Below are positions 58,481 to 64,000 of a stretch of DNA of 64,000 nucleotides, piece after piece; positions within the stretch are counted from its first letter, which is position 1; every line of letters starts with the position of its first letter. Location of the stretch: the NCBI RefSeq assembly GCF_008831285.2, contig NC_045148.1:11638183-11702182 (forward strand), given 5' to 3'. The stretch comes from Nymphaea colorata. Lineage: Eukaryota; Streptophyta; Magnoliopsida; Nymphaeales; Nymphaeaceae. Under the pieces are notes generated by a model. It searched no databases, was not told the DNA's origin, and saw only the letters and a list, made by a program, of their open reading frames with translations. A program made the translations under genes and the position numbers.

Positions 58481-59615
58481 TGGACGGCCTCCCTTCAACA
58501 AGTAACTTCTACAGCAAATCTGCATGCTTGTCTGCAGTCGGCCTCTTCTGCAGCAGCATAAGCCAACTACGCCTTCAGCAGCAACTCCAAGTTCACCTTC
58601 AGCGGTTTCGCCATCAACTCCAGGCTCGCCTTCAGCGGCCTGGACAACAGCTCGAAGCCCATTTTCAACAGCTTGGGCACCCAGCAACTCCAAGCTCGTC
58701 TACCCAACAGCTCAGCCGGTTCAGCTATTGCAGCTGTCTTTTCTCCAGCAGTTCTTTCTTGCGAACTCTTGGATAGAGACACAAGCCTCTCCTTCAGCAG
58801 TTCACCTCAACAGTTGTGGTGTCAAGCATAGCTCGGCTGTTTCTCCAAAGTTCACAGCTTGTCTCAGCAGCTGTGCTCTCAACCACAGTTCTGCTACTCC
58901 CACTACCATGCTCAGGTTGGCAGCTGCACTCAAGCTCAGCTCAACAACTCAAAGCTTGCCAACCCGCACCAATCTAACTAGCTGTGTCTTCATCCCAGCA
59001 ACTATCTTGTTGTTGCTTCTTCAGCAAGCACAGTTCCTCAGCCTGCATTCTCACATACAAGCGACACCTTCGGCCCACAATTAGCAGCATCTTGCTGGTG
59101 TTCAACCAGCGTGTCCAGCCTAGCTGCATTTCGAACCAGGTCAGTAATTTTAGTATTCAATTATTGAATCTGATTCTTGAACCCTAGGTCAGACATGCAA
59201 CTTCTTGCTGTCTTCAAGCAGTAGCAGCCTTGCTGCTACCAAGCTTGGTCGTGTAACTCCATTTCAAAACAGCAGCGTTGCTTCTCAATTGCCGTCTTCA
59301 AGCTTAGAAACCGCAGCTATTCACTAACCTCGAACTCAGACCAGCTCCTCGCCATCTCCTAGTCAGTCGCAGCCAGGCTGCTCCATCATTTAGTCGTAAC
59401 AATCCTGCTGCTCTCTGCTTCAAAGTAACAATCCTGCTCTTAATCGACAGCTCTGTCTGTCTCCAAACCAGCAGCAACTTTGCTGCTTCTTAGCTGCTCC
59501 TCAACCATGGCTCTTTGCTTCTTCAGCTAGCAGCCTAGCTGTTCTAGTCTTCAAATAGTAAACGTCACCTTTTGCTGTTTTCAAGATGGTAGAACCGCAA
59601 ACTTAAGCTGCTCCA
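58481..59615. repeat. CAGC/GCTG-rich low-complexity DNA
   Basis: Dense in CAGC, GCTG, TTCAGC and CAACTC words. It produces long serine/alanine/glutamine-rich frames (58524-59084 plus strand) without initiation context, domains or splice structure. The same style resumes after the copia element at 63000-63430, so the copia probably inserted into it. Confidence 0.6.
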
Positions 59616-59880
59616 TGTAAAAGGCTGTGAGCCTCTCTTTTAAAGGAGTTGCTTATGTAATGATTAAAGAAAAATAATAATAAAATAAATAAATAATTCG
59701 GTGGATTCTTCACCACCGACTAGTCCTCCCCATAAATAGGAGTGGCTAGCCATTTTGATGCATCAAAACATCAAGGGAAGTGAATGGTGAGTGTCTTGAG
59801 CAACAGTTGAGTGTGGGAGTTTCAAGTGTGTGCTCAAGTGCAAAGGAGTTGGGTACATGGGTGATAACTCACTAGGTGAG
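59616..59880 (+). repeat. Left copia LTR, shortened
   Basis: It begins TGTAAAAGGC and lacks about 35 bases near its start and its last part, relative to the right LTR. It contains a TATA-like CATAAATAGGAG at the position where a promoter is expected. Confidence 0.75.
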
Positions 59881-60019
59881 CTCGAGTGTGGGAATTTTGA
59901 AAAGTCTGAATCATTTGAAAAGTTCAAGGAGTTTCACCAGATAGTGAAAAAATAACTTGAGTATAAAATTCAGTTTCTATGTATAGATAGTAGTGGTGAA
60001 TGTACATATGACATGTTGA

Positions 60020-62300
60020 TGTTATACATGATGCAACATGGTATTTGAAGGCAATTTACATGTGTCTATACATCTCAGCAAAATAGAGTAGCAGAATGAA
60101 AGAATCGTCACATATCAGAAACATGTCGAATCATGATGCATGCAAAAAACATGCCACCAAGATTTTAGGCTGAGTGTGTCAGCAACGCTGGACATGAAAT
60201 TAATCTACAACTGTTGCCAAGATTTAATTTTAAATTTCCATATGAAATGCTCTATAAAAAGAAGCCGTCTATAAGTTATTTTAGAGTATTTGATTGTGTA
60301 TGTTATGTTTTTTTATCTGAGCAACACATGACTAAGTTTGACAAGAAGACACAGATGTGTATCTTTGTTGGACATGACGCATATCGGAATGGATAGAGAT
60401 ATGTTAATCCTAGTACAGGAGAAGTTCATGTTTCTCGTGATGTCAATTTTGATGAAGCATTATCCTGGTTTTCAAAAGAGAACAAGGCGCTTCAAAACTC
60501 TCTAGTTTTTGAGAGAGATGTTCGAAACAAAATACAATTTGAGATGAATCACGGAGAGCCTGAGCTAGAAGACATAGAAGCAAGACGATTAGATAAACTA
60601 GTTCAAACATCTGAACATAACCCTAGACGAGAAGAACAAACAGATTAATGGAGAACAAGAGTTAGTTATATTCAACAACAAAGTATAGAAGACGAAAGAC
60701 CATCACAATTTGAAGAGCCAGAAGGGGCATATATAACATTAAGAAGAGTAACAAGAATACCAAAACCAAATCTCAAGTATGCAAATGTAGATTGTGCCAT
60801 CATGGAGGAGATCGAGCGAACTTCTTTTAAAAAAGCAAAAGATGTTGAAAAATGACAAGTTGCAAAGAAAGATGAAATGAAGATATTGGAGCATAACAAG
60901 ACCTGAGAACTCATGCCGAAGCCTGCAGGAGTAAAGTTCATTACTTGTAAGTGGGTCTACAAAATAAAAAGCAAGGCAAATGGCTCAGTCGACAGATATA
61001 AGACTAGACTAGTCGCGAGAGGATTTTCATAGTAGTATAGCACTGACTTTGAAGAAGCTTTTAGTTATGTTGCGAAGATCACATCTGTACATATTTTGAT
61101 AGCCATTGCTGCAAGCAAATTTTGGGAGCCATGACAAATGGATGTAAAAAATATTTTCTTATGTGAAGATCTCAATCATTTATATGGAGTAGTCTAAAGG
61201 ATTCAAATCTCTAAACAAGCCAGACTATGTCTGTAAGCTAAGAAAAGCACTTTATGGACTGAATCAAGCGCCCAGAACATGGTAAGAAACTTTTTTTTTG
61301 TGTTTAGTGGATTTTAAGTCACCTCAACAGACCTGAGTTTCTTTGTCAAGACAATAGGTATGAAGAATACTATTTTGTTAATTTATGTTGATGATTTAAC
61401 TATTACTGAAGATGACAAGGAAGAAATTAATCTCATTCATGAATATCTGACAGTGAGATTCGAAATGAAAGAGCTGGGGGAGTTACGACACTTCTTTGGA
61501 TTGAAAATTGGTTATATTAAAGGATTGTTTTTAAGTTAAATGAAGTATGCTTACGACTTATTACATAAGTATGGTATGCTCAGTTGCAAACCTATTTCAA
61601 CACCAATTAAGATAAATTTCAAAGCTTAGAACTGATGATGAAGGAGACAAACTAAAAGATGTAACTATGTATTGGCAACTGGTTGAAAGCTTAATCTACT
61701 TAACATTGTCAAGACTAGACATTGCCTATGAAGTTGGTGTTGTGAGCATATTCATGCAAACTCCAAAGAAGCTACATTGAGAAGCAGTGAGAAGAATATT
61801 AAGGTATGTGAAAGGAACTCTTGACTTTGGCAAGCTTTATGAAAAATGGCCAACTTGCCAAGTTGTTGATTGTTGTGATGCAAATTATGCTGGAGACTTG
61901 TCAACACGAAGATTGACCACTGAATATATATTCAGTCTTGGAAGTGGTGCAATTTCATGGTGTAGTAAGAGACATCTAATAGTTTCACTGTCTACAACAA
62001 AAGTAGAGTTAGAGCAATATCTAAAGCAATACAAGAATGTGTGTGGTTGATACGACTGTTGAAAAACATTACACAAGATGTGAATTGTGCAGTGAGACTC
62101 TATTGCAACAATCAAAGTGCAATTAGACTTGTAGAAAATCTTGTCTTCCATGCTCAAACAAAACACATAGAGGTGGAACATCATTTTATCAGAAGGCACT
62201 CAAAGGAGATATTCAATTGCATCCAATCGCTTCAGAAGATCAAGTCAGTGACATCTTTATCAATGGCTTGCCAATACAAATATTCACCAAGCTAAGAAGA
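60020..62300 (+). pseudogene. Copia pol remnant (integrase, RT, RNase H)
   Basis: Integrase: SQQNRVAE then a stop and NRHISETCRIM (core Glu present), FPYEMLYKKKPSISYFRVFDC, then the MCIFVGHDAYRNG motif. RT: ELMPKPAGVKFITCKWVYKIK, SKANGSVDRYKTRLVARGF, LLIYVDDLTI (catalytic YVDD intact), LRHFFGLKI. RNase [68 protein letters not shown] (usual CDN changed to CNN), KHIEVEHHFIR. Stops at several positions from 60095 onward. Confidence 0.88.
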
Positions 62301-62343
62301 ATGTTAGAAGTTATGAGTAAAGAGTCGGTAATGAGGGGGAGTT

Positions 62344-62712
62344 TGTAAAGAGTCATCACCGACTATCTTGGAAGAGTCAAGAAGACTCAAGAGGCTATGA
62401 ACCCCCCTTTTAAAGGTGGTGCTTATGTAATGATTAAAGAAAAACAAATAAAATAAATGAAGAATTCGGTGGATTCTTCCACCACTGACTAGTCCTCCAT
62501 ATAAATAGGAGTGGCTAGCCATTTTGTAATGCATCAAAACATCAAGTGAGTGGTGAGTGTCTTGAGCAAGAGTTTTCACTTCATGAGCTCGAGTGTTAGA
62601 GTTTCAAGTGTGTGCTCAAGTGCAAAGAGGTTGGGTGCTTGGGTGATAGCTCACTACATGAGTTTGTTGAGGCGAGTTCTTGTACCACACTTTTGTAAGT
62701 TCTATCTTGACA
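62344..62712 (+). repeat. Right copia LTR
   Basis: It begins TGTAAAGAGTC two or three bases after the polypurine tract and ends near CTTGACA, giving about 369 bp. It includes ATATAAATAGGAG, a TATA-like box. Confidence 0.7.
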
Positions 62713-64000
62713 AATAATGCAAGTATATTATTTAAGTATACTTGGTGCATTTACGTCATCGTTTGTCGAGATCACTTTGTGAACTTTGTTAATTTGGTGA
62801 TTGAGCTTTTATTAAGTTTTGTCAAGTTTATAATTAAGAATAATTTTAGACGTCGCGACTCTACCGGTTTTTCTCCACACAAATTTGGGTTTGCATTTAA
62901 GTTATATCTTGGGCCCACTTTTGTTTTCTACACTCCTAACCCCATGTTGGCTGCCGCTAATGTCACTTTCGACCTGCAGCAGTCCAAAATGTGAACATAA
63001 TACAGTAGTCGTTCCACTATTCTTCCAAGTCCCAATTTACAGCAACCTATGCTGCCTCAACTCATCAGCTATTGCTGCTAATTATAACCAATAGATGCTC
63101 AAGTTGCCCCTTAATTCGTGGCCACTTGAACTAATCCTAACATCATGGTCAATGAGTTGCTCTTAATCTTCTACCGTTTGTGCCGCTCACAACCAACACC
63201 CGAATAGCAGTGCTTGCCTTGCTGCTTCTATCATGGCACTCCACCTACTGTGCCTAGTTTACAGCCATCGGAGTTGCTACTCCTAATCAGCTACAACCTA
63301 CTGCTGATTACTGCAACCTCAAGTTGTACATGTTTCAATCTGGACAACAACATTATCGTTCGCTCATGATAATAACCAAAGATATGAATGAACCATAAAA
63401 GCAGCACCCTGCTGCAATCAATTGGCAGCCTAGGTTCCAATGAATTAAACTATAGATCTCCATTTGAATCCGCTTAACCACACTTCGTTCGAATAAGCTA
63501 AATGTCTTGACTGGTCTCATCCAGTCACTAATATTAGAGGGAATCAGGGTTCTTGATCCAAGCCTGAATTTTTGAAAATCTAAGTTTAGACCCAGATCAG
63601 TCCAGCATACCGGATCTCCTCCTCTCCAAGAGGCTAAAATCAAGGTTGAACATATAACAGCCCCCTACTCATGAGGGTCCTCGTTAACCATCCCCCTCCT
63701 TGGATCTTATGGCATCTCAATCTTCTCTAACTAAAAGCCTCTTCGGCATCGTCTTCATGTATAATAGTGTTAATGTTCCCCCATCTTGAAGGTCAATAAG
63801 GCCGTCTTTGGGACTGGAAGTTAATGCTCGTCATAGAATATCAGGTAAATCGGGGAGTCTCTCAGCAAAATTTTGCGGAAGTCACGACAGGTCTTTCGGA
63901 ATTGAAAATTTGGGCTGCTCAATGAATTACTGGAATAACTTTTATTTATCAGCCAACTCTTTAAGGTTAGAAGTTTCACAACGGGTCTACAGGAATTGGC
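62713..64000 (-). other. Right flank: CAGC-rich DNA and probable gypsy 3' end
   Basis: CTGC/CAGC-rich words at 62950-63430 resemble 58481-59615. At 63774-63789 the minus strand reads CTTCAAGATGGGGGAACA, which looks like the polypurine tract before a gypsy LTR running leftward. To its right (63790-64000) would be the element's pol end, but no domain is readable in the 210 bases available. Confidence 0.35.

Larger units (their letters stand above)
59616..62712 (+). mobile_element. Ty1/copia retrotransposon with two LTRs, internally deleted
   Basis: LTR copies at 59616-59880 and 62344-62712 share CTTATGTAATGATTAAAG, ATTCGGTGGATTCTTC, AATAGGAGTGGCTAGCCATT and TTTCAAGTGTGTGCTCAAGTG. Between them lie integrase (C-terminal half), RT and RNase H in copia order; gag, protease and the integrase start are deleted, together with the left LTR's end and the primer site. 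A polypurine tract (ATGAGGGGGAG) precedes the right LTR. Many stops make it inactive. No matching 5 bp flanks were found. Confidence 0.82.

Noticed and set aside
58524-59084. 186-codon Ser/Ala/Gln-rich frame
   Set aside because: It is produced by CAGC-rich low-complexity DNA with overlapping open frames in other registers; similar DNA recurs at 63 kb in a transposon context.
1-64000. CRISPR array, rRNA or tRNA genes
   Set aside because: No regularly spaced direct repeats with unique spacers and no cloverleaf or rRNA core sequences were noticed on reading; short tandem repeats found are listed separately.

Overview
The window is nuclear DNA from a flowering plant. It has genes with GT-AG introns, two intact REM-type B3 transcription factor genes and a LisH/SRP40 nucleolar-type gene. 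These sit among remnants of Ty3/gypsy, Ty1/copia, hAT, Mutator-like and DUF4283-type elements, and there is no bacterial-style operon structure. I cannot name the species from sequence alone.

Layout. 0.6-4.1 kb: a decayed Ty3/gypsy element on the minus strand (gag, protease, RT, RNase H; integrase lost), followed by its probable leader/LTR to about 6 kb. 7.0-11.7 kb: a 4.7 kb hAT element with matching ends that keeps the C-terminal dimerisation domain of its transposase. 11.9-28.7 kb: a same-strand cluster of B3/REM genes. REM-A (11911-15362) and REM-B (21070-25232) are intact spliced models of 273 and 341 codons; a third copy (about 27.5-28.7 kb) is broken. A DUF4283 fragment lies between the first two. 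29.0-32.2 kb: a 3'-truncated Ty1/copia element with one well-defined 5' LTR.

34.7-53.2 kb: six exons on the minus strand, joined here by matching codon phases, form one 18.5 kb gene. It encodes an N-terminal LisH motif, a lysine-rich middle and most of an SRP40/NOLC1 C-terminal domain. Its introns 2 and 3 (10.4 and 4.1 kb) hold most of the transposons of this half: rearranged gypsy fragments in both orientations, two copia remnants, two members of one Mutator-like family, and a GC-richer stretch that reads like plant mitochondrial intergenic DNA. The expected last exon (basic tail of the SRP40 domain) was not found.

53.5-64 kb: no host gene recognised. The region holds probable long gypsy LTR sequence on the minus strand, a (TA)n tract, CAGC-rich low-complexity DNA, and a copia element with two LTRs (59.6-62.7 kb) that splits the CAGC-rich sequence.

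Functionally, the B3 cluster would encode nuclear DNA-binding proteins and the LisH/SRP40 gene a nucleolar or RNP-assembly phosphoprotein. There is no sign that they act in one pathway. The most interesting structure is the large transposon-filled gene, together with the small Mutator-like family inside it, whose members appear to carry non-transposon, GC-rich cargo.
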